From NCBI RefSeq assembly GCF_014196835.1, contig NZ_JACIEK010000007.1:62001-126000 (forward strand): 64,000 bases of DNA. Reading direction: 5' to 3'. Below, one piece after another: positions 19,938 to 29,532 of the stretch (positions within the stretch are counted from its first letter, which is position 1; every line of letters begins with the position of its first letter). Origin of the DNA: Aureimonas pseudogalii. Lineage in GTDB: Bacteria; Pseudomonadota; Alphaproteobacteria; Rhizobiales; Rhizobiaceae. Position numbers and translations under genes: made by a program. The notes below the pieces were generated by a model. That model was not told the DNA's origin and made no database searches. It was given only the letters and a program-made list of their open reading frames with translations.

Positions 19938-20627
19938 ATGGCCTCCCCCGCCCTCTTGCCTTCCCGCACGCCCGACCCCGCCGCACCGCCGCGCGACTGC
20001 CCGATCTGCCCGCGCCTCGCAGCCTTCCGCCATCTCTGGCGCGAGAAGGAGCCGAGCTGGCACAACGCGCCGGTGGACACGTTCCTGCCCCGCTTGGGCG
20101 TCGGCGAGGTGCGCCTCCTCGTGGTGGGCCTCGCGCCCGGCATTCGCGGCGCCAACCGCACCGGCCGTCCCTTCACGGGCGACTATGCCGGCGACCTCCT
20201 CTACGCCACGCTGAAGCGCTTCGGCTTTGCGCGGGGCGAGTTCGAGGCGCGCCCGGACGACAGTCTAGAACTCGTCGGCGCCGCCATCACCAACGCGGTG
20301 CGCTGCGTGCCGCCGGAGAACAAGCCGGTGGGCGCCGAGATCAACGCCTGCCGCCAGTTCCTCGTGCCGACCATCGCGGAACTGCCGAACCTCGCCGCGA
20401 TCGTGACGCTCGGGCGCATCGCGCATGACTCCACCGTGCGGGCGCTCGGCGCCAAGCTCAGCGCGGCACCGTTCTCGCATGGCGGCGAACACGACGTCGC
20501 CGGCCTTCGCATCGCCTCGAGCTACCATTGCTCGCGCTACAACACGAACACGGGCCGCCTGACGGAAGCGATGTTCGCCGACGTGTTTCGCAGCGTCGCC
20601 GGCTTTCTCGGCGTTTCTCCCGGCTGA
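19938..20627 (+). CDS. Uracil-DNA glycosylase, family 5-like
   Basis: 229 residues. Base-excision repair enzyme of the UDG superfamily. [19 protein letters not shown] (about residues 64-82) matches the family 5 (UdgB) active-site motif, which lacks the usual Asp or Asn water activator. The second motif, [14 protein letters not shown], replaces HPSxxN..TGRLT. CPICPRL near residue 20 plus later Cys residues could hold an Fe-S cluster. Family 5 enzymes act on uracil and deaminated purines. It lies 13 bases after the NYN gene and is probably co-transcribed. Confidence 0.85.
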   Translation: MASPALLPSRTPDPAAPPRDCPICPRLAAFRHLWREKEPSWHNAPVDTFLPRLGVGEVRLLVVGLAPGIRGANRTGRPFTGDYAGDLLYATLKRFGFARGEFEARPDDSLELVGAAITNAVRCVPPENKPVGAEINACRQFLVPTIAELPNLAAIVTLGRIAHDSTVRALGAKLSAAPFSHGGEHDVAGLRIASSYHCSRYNTNTGRLTEAMFADVFRSVAGFLGVSPG

Positions 20628-20828
20628 ACGCCAGGACGACGCGCCATTCATGCCTGGTTCAGCGTGCCTGGCGCAGATTGGCGTTCACAAGCCCGCGGAG
20701 GTCTCAGGGCGGCGAGCGGCGAGCTTCCATCCATCCGCATCGCAGCATTTCGTCGAGGGAACGTGTCGGCCCCTCGCCCATTCCTTCGCTCGACTCGCGT
20801 GCCGATCCACCAGGAAAGATCCCGTCTC

Positions 20829-21164
20829 ATGCGTCGCATCTCGCAGTTCGTCATGGCACTCGCCGTCCTCGGCACGGGCGCCGCCCTCGCCCCCGCCCCG
20901 GCACGAGCGCAGAGCCCGGCCGAAATCCTGCAGTTCTGCCTGCAAAATCCGCGCAACAACACCTGCCAGCAGATCGAGCGCAATGGGGGGCAGGTCTCGA
21001 ACCAGCCGCGCCGCGACAACCGCCGGCGCGACGTGGATCGACGCGACGATCGCCGTGGTTACGAGAGCCGGCGCGACGATCGCCGCTCCTATGATCGACG
21101 CGACGACCGCCGTCGATACGACAATCGCCGCGACGATCGTCGGTACGACGACGACGACTATTGA
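20829..21164 (+). CDS. Secreted Arg/Asp-rich repeat protein
   Basis: 111 residues. Signal peptide (about 1-28, ending ...PARA-QS), a short conserved part with two Cys (EILQFCLQNPRNNTCQQIER), then a C-terminal polyampholyte of repeated R-R-D-D-R-R and Tyr/Asn spacers from about residue 58 to the end, closing DDDDY. The tail alternates Arg and Asp and should be disordered. I have no family name with a function; related rhizobial proteins are annotated hypothetical. The ATG at 20829 begins the signal sequence. It converges on the peroxiredoxin gene. Confidence 0.7.
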   Translation: MRRISQFVMALAVLGTGAALAPAPARAQSPAEILQFCLQNPRNNTCQQIERNGGQVSNQPRRDNRRRDVDRRDDRRGYESRRDDRRSYDRRDDRRRYDNRRDDRRYDDDDY

Positions 21165-21222
21165 TACCGAAGCCCATCACAAACGGGACGAAGGCTCCTC
21201 TCTTTTGGCGACTACGGCTTCG

Positions 21223-21804
21223 TCAATGCCGAGGCCGGGTCTCCGGTGCACGCGCACGAAGCCAGTCTGCGAGATCGGCAGCGCTCCGATCCGGCGGAAA
21301 GACGGGATAGAAGACGGCGGCGATCGCGCCGCCCTGCATCACCATCGTCAGACGCTTGAACAGACGCTCGCCGTCGACCTCGAAGGTCGGCAGGTCCAAC
21401 ATCTCCTGCAATTCCAGCCCGGCATCCGAGAGCAGCGCGAAGGGCAGGTTCAGGCGCGTCGCTGCCTCGCGCTGGTAGGCAGTGGTCTGCGACGAGATGC
21501 CGAAGACGTGGGAGACGCCCAAGCCCCGTAGTTCCGCGAAATGATCGCGAAAGCCGCAGGCCTGCGGCGTGCAGCCGCGCGCACCCGGGATCTCGTTCCA
21601 GCCGCCGGGCAACGGCGCACCGGGCCGACCGGTCATCGGATAGAAATAGAGGATCGCCGTACCCTTCAGCCGGCCGAGATCCACCGGCGGGCCGGCGGTC
21701 GAGGGCAGCGCGATCATCGGCAGGTCGCGTCCGACGAGATGCGCGCTCGCGCCGTCGTCGATCGGGGGCTCCAGCCCCTCGGGCAACTGGGTCAGGTCCG
21801 TCAT
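21223..21804 (-). CDS. Peroxiredoxin, PrxQ/BCP-like
   Basis: 193 residues. Thioredoxin-fold peroxidase that reduces hydroperoxides using thiols. The peroxidatic and probable resolving Cys lie in GCTPQACGFRDHF, spaced as in PrxQ (C-x4-C). The segment before it, YFYPMTGRPGAPLPGGWNEI, carries an insertion of about ten residues compared with classical BCP. FGISSQTTAYQREAATRL follows in the expected place. No signal peptide is present, so it is cytoplasmic. The gene stands alone, convergent with the Arg/Asp-rich gene. Confidence 0.85.
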   Translation of the reverse strand: MTDLTQLPEGLEPPIDDGASAHLVGRDLPMIALPSTAGPPVDLGRLKGTAILYFYPMTGRPGAPLPGGWNEIPGARGCTPQACGFRDHFAELRGLGVSHVFGISSQTTAYQREAATRLNLPFALLSDAGLELQEMLDLPTFEVDGERLFKRLTMVMQGGAIAAVFYPVFPPDRSAADLADWLRARAPETRPRH

Positions 21805-22037
21805 CGCTGTCCTCCCGGTTTTGGAGGCATCGTCCGCCCGCCCCCGGCAAAGCGCAAGGGTGGATCGCCGACGGTCATGCCGCGGTGCGGAAGTCGTCCG
21901 CAGGCGGCTTCAGCGTTCGCACGATCCGTGGGAGGCGGACGCGATCCGGGAGGGATCGGGCCGACCGAGCGCCGCAGCGGCGAACTCCGAACGAGCGATG
22001 CACGCGACCGGGTTCGTGACGACCCGGCCCTGCCGGC

Positions 22038-22517
22038 TCAGTCCCGCCCGCCCTCCTTCATCACGCGCTGCTTCTGGCGGTTCCAGTCGCGCTCCTTCAG
22101 CGTTTCGCGCTTGTCGGGCGCGTTCTTGCCCTTGGCGACGGCGAGTTCGAGCTTCGCGCGGCCCTGCTCGTTGAAATAGATCTTCAGCGGCACGAGGGTC
22201 ATGCCGTCGCGCTGCACGGCGCCGGCCAGCCGGTTGCGCTGGGCGGCGTGCACCAGCAACTTGCGGCGGCGCTTGGGCTCGTGGTTGAAGCGGTTGGCCT
22301 GGAGATATTCCGGCACGTAGGAATTGATCAGCCAGATCTCGCCGTCCTCCTCGGTGGCGTAGGATTCGGCGATCGTGGCGCGACCGAGCCGCAGCGCCTT
22401 CACCTCGGTGCCCGTCAGCACCATTCCGGCTTCCAGCGTGTCGATGATCTCGTAGTGGAACCGCGCCTTGCGATTGTCGGCGACGACGTTCGATTTGGTG
22501 GTGGGGGCCTTGGCCAT
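22038..22517 (-). CDS. smpB: SsrA-binding protein SmpB
   Basis: 159 residues. Partner of tmRNA in trans-translation, rescuing stalled ribosomes. Conserved blocks: [46 protein letters not shown], and the basic C-terminal tail [20 protein letters not shown], which becomes helical in the mRNA channel. Full length. It is 101 bases downstream of dapA on the same strand. The tmRNA gene itself is not in this window. Confidence 0.97.
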   Translation of the reverse strand: MAKAPTTKSNVVADNRKARFHYEIIDTLEAGMVLTGTEVKALRLGRATIAESYATEEDGEIWLINSYVPEYLQANRFNHEPKRRRKLLVHAAQRNRLAGAVQRDGMTLVPLKIYFNEQGRAKLELAVAKGKNAPDKRETLKERDWNRQKQRVMKEGGRD

Positions 22518-22618
22518 GCGGGTCGCCTTTCATGCGAAGGGACGCCGCCCGGCGCCCCCTCGCGAAACTCATCTCTCAATGTGGGATCGCGTCCCCCGGA
22601 AGCCAGCCGGGGCCAGCG

Positions 22619-23503
22619 TCAATTCAGGAGACCGGCGTGGCGCAGCGCCGCGTCGATCGCTCCCTCGGTCGCGGCCTCGATCGGCACGAGGGGCGAGCGC
22701 ATGCGGTTGTTGCCGCGCCCGAGCCGCTGGAGGGCGTATTTCACGCCGCAGAGGCCCGGCTCGAGAAAGATCGCCTTGTGCAGCGGAAAGAGCCGGTCCT
22801 GCAGTTCGAGCGCCTTCGGCATGTCGTGGGCGAGACTGGCGGCCTGGAACTCGGCGCAAAGGCGCGGCGCGACGTTCGCGGTCACCGAGATGCAGCCATG
22901 GCCACCCTGCGCGTTGAAGCCGAGCGCCGTCGCGTCCTCGCCCGACAGCTGCACGAAATCGTGTCCGCAGGAGTGGCGCTGGTCGGAAACGCGGTCGAGC
23001 TTGGCGGTCGCGTCCTTCACGCCGACGATGTTGGGAAAGTCGGCATGGAGGCGCGCCATGGTCTCGACGCTCATGTCGATCACCGAGCGCGGCGGGATGT
23101 TGTAGATGAAGATCGGGATCGAAACGGCGCGCGCCACGGCGGCGTAGTGCTCGTAGAGGCCGCGCTGCGTCGGCTTGTTGTAGTAGGGCGTCACCACGAG
23201 CGCGCCGTCGGCGCCCGCGCTTTCTGCGAAGCGCGCGAGGTCCACCGCCTCGGCGGTGTTGTTGGAGCCCGCGCCCGCCATCACCGGCGCCCGGCCCGCC
23301 GCCACCTCGACGCAGATCTCCACCGCGCGCTTGTGCTCGGCGTGGGTCAGCGTCGGGCTCTCGCCGGTGGTGCCGACGGGCACGAGCCCCTGCGTGCCCT
23401 CGCGGATCTGCCAGTCGACGAAGTCGCGGAACGCCGTCTCGTCCAGGCTGCCATCGGCCGCGAAGGGTGTAATCAGAGCCGTGAGCGAGCCCTTGAACTG
23501 CAT
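22619..23503 (-). CDS. dapA: 4-hydroxy-tetrahydrodipicolinate synthase
   Basis: 294 residues. Condenses pyruvate with aspartate semialdehyde in the lysine and diaminopimelate route. [14 protein letters not shown] (substrate loop), the Tyr in [15 protein letters not shown] and the Schiff-base Lys in [13 protein letters not shown] (near residue 164) are all present. It is divergent from the lytic transglycosylase gene and upstream of smpB, a common rhizobial order. Confidence 0.97.
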   Translation of the reverse strand: MQFKGSLTALITPFAADGSLDETAFRDFVDWQIREGTQGLVPVGTTGESPTLTHAEHKRAVEICVEVAAGRAPVMAGAGSNNTAEAVDLARFAESAGADGALVVTPYYNKPTQRGLYEHYAAVARAVSIPIFIYNIPPRSVIDMSVETMARLHADFPNIVGVKDATAKLDRVSDQRHSCGHDFVQLSGEDATALGFNAQGGHGCISVTANVAPRLCAEFQAASLAHDMPKALELQDRLFPLHKAIFLEPGLCGVKYALQRLGRGNNRMRSPLVPIEAATEGAIDAALRHAGLLN

Positions 23504-23799
23504 GTCGTCACTCCCGGCGACTGGATGGGTTCGGGAAGATGAGCCGAAGCGCCCGGCGCGTCATCAAAAACGCGCCTTGACGTGACATCTCCCTCGTCGT
23601 CCGACGGGGCGCGGCGGCATCGGGCCGCACGGCGCTTCCGTGGACGGCGCACCATAGTCAAGCGAACGTGTCGAAACAAGCAACCGGGTTGCGGCGCTCT
23701 CGTGGCCAGGCTTTACCGGTTCTTCATCGTGATCGTGAGATTTTCGGTGCGAGGCGGCGCTCCGGCGGCGCCCTCGACGACGACGTGCCAGGAGGTTTC

Positions 23800-26004
23800 A
23801 TGAGACAGTCGATCCGCGCCAAGGCCCTTCTCCTGCCGGCGCTCCTGTCCGTCTTCCTGGCCGGCACGGCGGGCGCCGAATCGCTGCTCGACCGCATTCC
23901 CATGCCGAGCTTCAAGATGCCGCGCATCGGCTTCGGCTCGTCGAAGCCGGAGCCGGTCCCGGCCCCTGCTGCCGCGCCAGACACCTCGCGCTTCGGCGGC
24001 GCGGCCCCCGCCGCCAACCTGCTGCTGCGCCAGCCCGCCCAGCCGCAGCGCTCCGCGACCGATGCCGCCGCCTTCACCTCGTCCATCGCGGCGATGGGTG
24101 CGCGCGTCTCCGGCGTCGCGCCGATGCGCGGCGACCTCAAGGCCGGGCTCGACGCCACCTATCGCGACGTGCCGCGCGCGCTCGCCATCCGCGAGGGCAT
24201 GACGCCGGGCTCGCTCGACCGCCATATCCTCTCCTGGGCGATCGCGCTACGCGGCACCGGCGACGTGCCGGCCGCCGAGATCGCCCACACCGCGATCGAG
24301 CTGCGCGACTGGCCGGGCATGACCAACGTGCGGGCCAACTTGGAGCGCGCGCTCAACCGCGAGCGGATGCGCGCGCCCGACGTCGTCGCCGCCTTCGCGG
24401 CGGACGCGCCGAAGACGCCGGAGGGCAAGATGGCGCTCGCCCGTGCGCTTCTCGAACTCGGCCAGGCCGGCAAGGCCAAGGCGCTGATCGTCCAGTCCTG
24501 GCGGAGCGACAAGTTCGACAAGGCGACCGAAGCGCAGATGATGGACGCCTTCGGCACCCTGCTGACGCGCGCCGACCACAAGGCGCGCATGGACATGCTG
24601 CTCTATGCCGACAAGGTGAACGACGCCTCGCGCGTCGCCAAGCTCGCCGGCGCCGAATCGCTCTTTAAGGCGCGCGCCGCCTCGATCCAGGGCAACGCCA
24701 ACGCCGACAAGATCCTCAATCAGGTTCCCGCCGCCTTCCAGTCCGACCCCAGCTACGTCTTCACGGCGGCCGAGAACCTGCGCAAGAAGGACCGGTTCCG
24801 CGAGGCCGCCGCGCTGATCGAGCGCGTGCCGCGCGACCGCGCCTCGCTCGTCGATCCCGACGCCTGGTGGAACGAGCGCCGCATCGTCTCGCGCATGCTG
24901 CTCGAGCAGGGCGACAAGAAGGGCGCCTACCGGCTCGTCGCCCAGCATTCGGCCGAGGGCACGACGGAGGCCGCCGAGGCCGAGTTCCACGCCGGCTGGT
25001 ATGCGCTGCGCGCCTTGCGCGATCCCGCGACCGCGGCCAAGCACTTCGCCCGCATCGCCGAGATCTCGAACCGGCCGCTGTCGCAGTCGCGCGCCTATTA
25101 CTGGCTCGGCCGCGCCGCCGAGGCCGGCGGGCCCGGAAACGCGCGGGACTATTACGCCCGCGCCGCCCGCCATGCCGCCACCTTCTACGGCCAGCTCGCC
25201 TCCGCCAAGCTCGGGCGCGCGCCGGCCGAAATCGCCTACCCGAAGCCCTCGGCGGCCGAGCGCCAGCGCTTCTCCAACCGCGAGGCGGTGCGTGCCATCC
25301 ACCGGCTGCAGGAGATCGGCTCGGACTTCCGCGCCGACCTTCTCTACAAGGCGCTCGCCGACGATCTCGACAGCCCCGGCGAGCTCGCGATCCTCTCCTC
25401 GATGGCCGAGCAGCGCGGCGACCACAGCCTGGCGCTGACGGTGGGCAAGACCGCCTATTCGCGCGGCGTCGACGCGCCGGCTCTGGCCTTCCCCGTGGGT
25501 GTCATTCCCGCCAGCGCCAACATCTCGGCCTCGGGCAAAGCGCTGGCCTACGCCATCGCGCGGCAGGAGAGCGCCTTCAACCCGCGGGCCAAGTCGCCGG
25601 TCGGCGCGCTCGGGCTGCTGCAGGTGATGCCGGCCACGGCCAAAGGCCTCGCCAAGAGCGCAGGCCTCGCCTATTCCGAGACGCGGCTCCTGAACGACGT
25701 GTCCTACAACGCGCTTCTCGGGTCGCAATATCTCGGCGAGCAGATCTCCAACTTCAACGGCTCCTACGTCCTCACCTTCGCGGCCTACAATGCCGGCCCG
25801 CGCCGCGCCCGCGAGTGGATCGGCCGCTTCGGCGATCCGCGCGGCAAGTCGGTGGACGAGGTGGTGGACTGGATCGAGATGATCCCCTTCACCGAGACGC
25901 GCAATTACGTGCAGCGCGTGATGGAGAACTATCAGGTCTACAAGATGCGGCTCGGCGCCGGCTTCGACATCGAGCGCGACCTGTCGCTCGGCCGCCGCGG
26001 CTGA
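23800..26004 (+). CDS. Soluble lytic murein transglycosylase (Slt70 type)
   Basis: 734 residues. Periplasmic enzyme that cleaves peptidoglycan glycan chains with formation of 1,6-anhydro ends. Signal peptide (about 1-27), a long alpha-helical superhelix, then the catalytic domain: ARQESAFNPRAKSPVGA with the active Glu590, GLLQVMPATAK, and TFAAYNAGPRRAREW. The ATG at 23800 follows an excellent GGAGG ribosome-binding site. AnmK, encoded 10 kb away, recycles the anhydro sugar such enzymes release. The 296-base divergent region before it holds no other gene. Confidence 0.94.
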   Translation: MRQSIRAKALLLPALLSVFLAGTAGAESLLDRIPMPSFKMPRIGFGSSKPEPVPAPAAAPDTSRFGGAAPAANLLLRQPAQPQRSATDAAAFTSSIAAMGARVSGVAPMRGDLKAGLDATYRDVPRALAIREGMTPGSLDRHILSWAIALRGTGDVPAAEIAHTAIELRDWPGMTNVRANLERALNRERMRAPDVVAAFAADAPKTPEGKMALARALLELGQAGKAKALIVQSWRSDKFDKATEAQMMDAFGTLLTRADHKARMDMLLYADKVNDASRVAKLAGAESLFKARAASIQGNANADKILNQVPAAFQSDPSYVFTAAENLRKKDRFREAAALIERVPRDRASLVDPDAWWNERRIVSRMLLEQGDKKGAYRLVAQHSAEGTTEAAEAEFHAGWYALRALRDPATAAKHFARIAEISNRPLSQSRAYYWLGRAAEAGGPGNARDYYARAARHAATFYGQLASAKLGRAPAEIAYPKPSAAERQRFSNREAVRAIHRLQEIGSDFRADLLYKALADDLDSPGELAILSSMAEQRGDHSLALTVGKTAYSRGVDAPALAFPVGVIPASANISASGKALAYAIARQESAFNPRAKSPVGALGLLQVMPATAKGLAKSAGLAYSETRLLNDVSYNALLGSQYLGEQISNFNGSYVLTFAAYNAGPRRAREWIGRFGDPRGKSVDEVVDWIEMIPFTETRNYVQRVMENYQVYKMRLGAGFDIERDLSLGRRG

Positions 26005-26011
26005 CGAGGCC

Positions 26012-26452
26012 TCACCGCTCGCCCTCCCCCGCCGCCTTCGGGGCGGGGCCGAGGCGCGCCGCCAGCGCGGCGAGGTCGCCCGCGATGGCGGCGTCGCTCA
26101 GGGCCTGCATGCGGCGGTAGCGCTCCAGCACCTCGTGGCCGAGTTCGGTGAGCGAGGCGCCGCCATGGCCGCGTCCGCCTCGGTGCATCTCGACCAGCGG
26201 CCCGTCGAACGTGGCGTTGAGATCCTCGACCAGCGTCCAGGCGCGCTTGTAGCTCATGCCCATGGCGCGCCCGGCCGCCGCGATCGAGCCGGTGTCGCGA
26301 ATGCCTTCAAGAAGATCGGCACGCCCCGGCCCGACGATCCGCCTGTCGTCGAACAGGAGCCGCAGGCGCGGCACGAGCGAGGGCGCAGCCGGCGGGCTCG
26401 CGACCGTATCGTCCCGATCGGGGCCCGCGGCGTCGTCGCCCGTTCCCGTCAC
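26012..26452 (-). CDS. ModE-like winged-helix regulator (no ligand domain)
   Basis: 146 residues. The N-terminal 25 residues are acidic and variable, followed by a winged helix-turn-helix of the ModE N-terminal type: LLEGIRDTGSIAAAGRAMGMSYKRAW, with the wing VEMHRGGRGHGGASLTELG. The molybdate-binding (MOP) domains are absent, so it is the short form. Molybdenum-linked regulation is possible, since a molybdenum hydroxylase operon lies 6 kb away, but the two are not adjacent. It converges on the lytic transglycosylase gene, with 8 bases between. Confidence 0.82.
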   Translation of the reverse strand: MTGTGDDAAGPDRDDTVASPPAAPSLVPRLRLLFDDRRIVGPGRADLLEGIRDTGSIAAAGRAMGMSYKRAWTLVEDLNATFDGPLVEMHRGGRGHGGASLTELGHEVLERYRRMQALSDAAIAGDLAALAARLGPAPKAAGEGER

Positions 26453-26564
26453 GCGTCACCGCCGGAGCGCCACGCGGTGTCGAGCGACGGATCGCGAAGC
26501 GGCAAGACGGAGCATCGAAACATCGGCGTCGGGTCCGGGCGCGAGGAGGGATGACCCTTCCTGT

Positions 26565-27299
26565 CTACGCCCGATCGTTCGAGACGCGGTAGTGCAGTTT
26601 CACGATGCCGTCCTTCACCGTCTCGTTCGAAAGGAGTTCGAGCCGGCGCGACCCCCGCCACTCGCCCTGGATGTCGAAGAGCGAGGGCGCGTCCGGCCGT
26701 CCGTCCGTCAAGGGCAGCACGAAGACCAGGAGCTCGTCGACGAGTCCGGCGTTGAGCACCGAGCCGTTGACCCCGCCTCCGCCCTCCAGCAACAGGCGCT
26801 TGATGCCGAGCTCGCGGCCGAGGACGTCGAGCACGTGGGGAAAGTCGATCTCCTCGTCGCCGCCGAAGACGTAGGAGACGCCGACCTTCTGCAGGAAGGC
26901 GAGATAGTCGTCGGAGACACCGCGCGAGATCACGGTGACATAGTGCTCGCCGTCGATGGCGTCGCTCTTCCAGTTCAGCTTGCCCGAGCGGTCGATCGCC
27001 ACGGCGTAGCCCTTGGCATCGCGCTGGGCGAACCAATCCGTGCGCTCGATCGGGCCCGTCGCGAGACCCCGCTCCCAATCGCCGGCTGCGTCGAAATCCT
27101 CCTCCAGCGTCACCCGGCCGACGAGCCAGGCGTCGCCGTCCAGCGCGTCGTGCGCGTCCTCGAAGATCTTCGATGGCGCTTCGATCGCCCAGTCCTGCGT
27201 CAGCACTCGGCCGTCGATCGAGGTCATCATCAGGCAGAGGACATGCGGCTTGGTCATGCGGGTCGGTTCCGTCGTGGGGTTCGGCTGGGTCATGGACAT
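26565..27299 (-). CDS. RibD C-terminal / dihydrofolate reductase-like protein
   Basis: 244 residues. NADPH-dependent reductase fold shared by RibD and DHFR: MMTSIDGRVLTQDW at the N-terminus, AWLVGRVTLEEDF for the cofactor site, YVFGGDEE, and LLLEGGGGVNGSVLNAGLVDEL as the family's phosphate-binding signature. No deaminase half is fused, so a role in riboflavin synthesis is not implied and the substrate is unknown. An internal ATG at 27257 (MTKPHVLCLMM) is a credible alternative start, because the annotated one abuts the tail of the terminator of the preceding gene. Confidence 0.85.
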   Translation of the reverse strand: MSMTQPNPTTEPTRMTKPHVLCLMMTSIDGRVLTQDWAIEAPSKIFEDAHDALDGDAWLVGRVTLEEDFDAAGDWERGLATGPIERTDWFAQRDAKGYAVAIDRSGKLNWKSDAIDGEHYVTVISRGVSDDYLAFLQKVGVSYVFGGDEEIDFPHVLDVLGRELGIKRLLLEGGGGVNGSVLNAGLVDELLVFVLPLTDGRPDAPSLFDIQGEWRGSRRLELLSNETVKDGIVKLHYRVSNDRA

Positions 27300-27300
27300 G

Positions 27301-27326
27301 AAAACGCCGGCCCTTCAGCCGGCGTT
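27301..27326 (-). terminator. Terminator after the CAD-type alcohol dehydrogenase
   Basis: Perfect 9-base-pair stem (arms 27303-27311 and 27318-27326) with a 6-base loop, followed on the minus strand by TTTT. It lies 30 bases after the dehydrogenase stop. The first ATG of the reductase gene is immediately beyond it, so the site may act as an attenuator between the two genes. Confidence 0.8.
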
Positions 27327-27355
27327 CCCGTCGTTCGCTGCAAAGGCGCGTGGCG

Positions 27356-28423
27356 TCAGGCGGCCTGCTTCGTCTCCGCCAGGGAGGCCATGTCGATCAC
27401 GAAGCGATAATGGACGTCACCCTTCACGGTGCGATCGAAGGCCTCGTTGATGTCGGCCATCTTGATCATCTCGATGTCGCAGGTGATGCCGTGCTCGGCG
27501 CAGAAGTCGAGCATCTCCTGCGTCTCGGCGATGCCGCCGATCAGCGAGCCGATCACCGACTTGCGGCCGATGATGAGGTTGGCGCCGCTCAGCGGCGGGT
27601 CGAGCGGGCCGATCACGCCGACGATGATGTGCGTGCCGTCGCGCTTGAGGGTGGCGACGTAGGGGTTGAGGTCGTGCGGCACGGGTACCGTGTCGAGGAT
27701 GAAGTCGAAGCGCCCGGCGGCGGCCTGCATTGCGGCCTCGTCGGTGGAGTAGATCACGTCGGTGCAGCCGAGCGCGCGTGCCTCGGCCTCCTTGGACTTG
27801 GAGCGCGTAAACAGCGTCACCTCCGCGCCCATCGCCACGCCGAACTTGATCGCCATGTGGCCGAGACCGCCGAGGCCGACCACCGCCAGCTTGTGGCCCT
27901 TGGCGAGCCCGACGTGCTTCAGCGGCGAATAGGTGGTTATGCCTGCGCAAAGGAGTGGCGCCGCCGCCGCGAGGTCGAGCTTGTCGGGCATGCGCAGCAC
28001 GAACTTCTCGGTCACGACGATCTGGTCGCTGTAGCCGCCATAGGTCGGCAGGCCGTCGCGCTTGTCCTTGTCGGCATAGGTCTGCGTCATGCCCTTCTCG
28101 CAATACTGCTCCAGACCTTCCGCGCAGGACGGGCAGTCCTGGCAGCTGTCGACCATGCAGCCGACGCCGACCTTGTCGCCGACCTTGAAGCTGGAAACCT
28201 TGGAGCCGACCTCGGCGACGCGGCCGACGATCTCGTGGCCGGGCACCAGCGGATAGGTCGCCCAGCCCCAGTCGTTGCGGGCCTGATGGATGTCGGAATG
28301 GCAGACGCCGCAATGGGTGATCTCGATGCGCACGTCGTCGTCGCGAAGATCCCGGCGCTCGAAGCTCCAGGGCTTCATCGGGGCGCTGGCGTCGGTGCAG
28401 GCAAAGCCGAAGCTCGGGGTCAT
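27356..28423 (-). CDS. NAD(P)-dependent zinc alcohol dehydrogenase (CAD/YahK type)
   Basis: 355 residues. Medium-chain dehydrogenase of the cinnamyl-alcohol dehydrogenase group, reducing aldehydes. The catalytic-zinc site is in THCGVCHSDIHQARND and GHEIVGRV; structural zinc cysteines are in DSCQDCPSCAEGLEQYC. The Rossmann motif GLGGLGHMAIKFG is followed by TRSKSKEAEARALG, which favours NADPH. LDTVPVPHDLNPYV is typical of YahK-like enzymes. The gene has its own terminator, and divergent ribokinase/KDG kinase genes suggest sugar-derived aldehydes as substrates, which is only an inference. Confidence 0.92.
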   Translation of the reverse strand: MTPSFGFACTDASAPMKPWSFERRDLRDDDVRIEITHCGVCHSDIHQARNDWGWATYPLVPGHEIVGRVAEVGSKVSSFKVGDKVGVGCMVDSCQDCPSCAEGLEQYCEKGMTQTYADKDKRDGLPTYGGYSDQIVVTEKFVLRMPDKLDLAAAAPLLCAGITTYSPLKHVGLAKGHKLAVVGLGGLGHMAIKFGVAMGAEVTLFTRSKSKEAEARALGCTDVIYSTDEAAMQAAAGRFDFILDTVPVPHDLNPYVATLKRDGTHIIVGVIGPLDPPLSGANLIIGRKSVIGSLIGGIAETQEMLDFCAEHGITCDIEMIKMADINEAFDRTVKGDVHYRFVIDMASLAETKQAA

Positions 28424-28608
28424 GGTATGTCCTTCGAAAATGGGCGCGGACTAGGCGGTCCGGTGTTGCAGCAGATAATGCGGCCCTGCGAGAAGGCCAC
28501 GCCTCTCTTTGTGCGACGCCGCATCGGTCGCGCGGCGGCGCGGCTTCGCTTGTGAGCCTCCCGCTTCTTCGCTAGGGAACGAGGCTTGGACCGTGGGAGG
28601 AGAAGCCG

Positions 28609-29532
28609 GTGATCGTGGTGTTCGGATCGGTGAATGTCGACCTCGTGTGCCGGGTCGCGGCCATCCCGAAACCCGGCGAGACCGTGCTCGCGCCCGGCTA
28701 CGAGCGCTTGTCCGGTGGCAAGGGTGCCAACCAGGCCGTCGCCGCGGCGCGCGCGGGGGCGAAGACGCATTTCGCCGGCGCCGTGGGGCGCGACGCCTTC
28801 GGCGAGGACGAGGCCGGAACGCTCGAAGCCGAGGGCATCGACGTCGCCGCGCTGGCACGGCTGAACGAGCCCACCGGCTGCGCCTTCATCACGGTCGCGA
28901 GCGACGGCGAGAACGCCATCACGGTGGCGAGCGGGGCCAACCGGCTGGCGGACGCCTCCGGCCTGTCCGCGGTCTGGGCGCACCAGCCGACTGCGCTCGT
29001 GCTGCAGATGGAACTGCCCTTCGAGGAGACGGTCTCCGCCGCTCGCGCCGCGCGCGACCACGGGGTGCCGGTGCTCCTCAACCTGGCGCCGGTGCCGGTC
29101 GGCGTCGATTCGGGGTCGCTGCGGGCGCTCCTCGCGGCCACCGACCTTCTCGTCGTCAACGAGCACGAACTCGCCGAGACCGCCACGATCCTCGGCCTCG
29201 CTGCCGGCGAACCGGCGGCCCTCGCCCTAGCGGTGGCCGCCGAGACGAAGCTCGGTGTGCTCGCGACGCTCGGCGCCGAGGGGGCGATCCTGGTGGAGGC
29301 GGACGGCGGCATCCAGCGCTTCGCCGCGCCCCCCATCCGGCCGGTGGACACGACGGGGGCCGGCGACACGCTCTGCGGCGTCCTCGCCGCCGGGCTCGAT
29401 GCCGGGCTGTCGCGCCCGGATGCCGTTCGCCGCGCCGTTGCCGCCGCCTCGCTCGCCTGCCTCGGCTTCGGCGCCCGCGCCATGCCGCGCGCCGCCGAGA
29501 TCGACGCGTTCCTCCCCGGCGGTGCCGCATGA
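28609..29532 (+). CDS. rbsK: Ribokinase
   Basis: 307 residues. PfkB-family kinase that phosphorylates ribose. GSVNVDLVCRVAAIPKPGET opens the protein, the sugar-binding GGKGANQAVAAARAG is at about 37-51, and the catalytic DTTGAGDTLCG with its general-base Asp is near residue 247. The start is a GTG at 28609 with a strong GGAGGAG site upstream. Its stop overlaps the start of the next kinase gene (ATGA). No ribose transporter is nearby, so salvage of internal pentose is likely. Confidence 0.9.
   Translation: MIVVFGSVNVDLVCRVAAIPKPGETVLAPGYERLSGGKGANQAVAAARAGAKTHFAGAVGRDAFGEDEAGTLEAEGIDVAALARLNEPTGCAFITVASDGENAITVASGANRLADASGLSAVWAHQPTALVLQMELPFEETVSAARAARDHGVPVLLNLAPVPVGVDSGSLRALLAATDLLVVNEHELAETATILGLAAGEPAALALAVAAETKLGVLATLGAEGAILVEADGGIQRFAAPPIRPVDTTGAGDTLCGVLAAGLDAGLSRPDAVRRAVAAASLACLGFGARAMPRAAEIDAFLPGGAA

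Noticed and set aside
26012-26452. The ModE-like protein as the local regulator of the molybdenum hydroxylase operon
   Set aside because: It lies 6 kb away behind several unrelated genes and lacks molybdate-binding domains; the link is too weak to assert.
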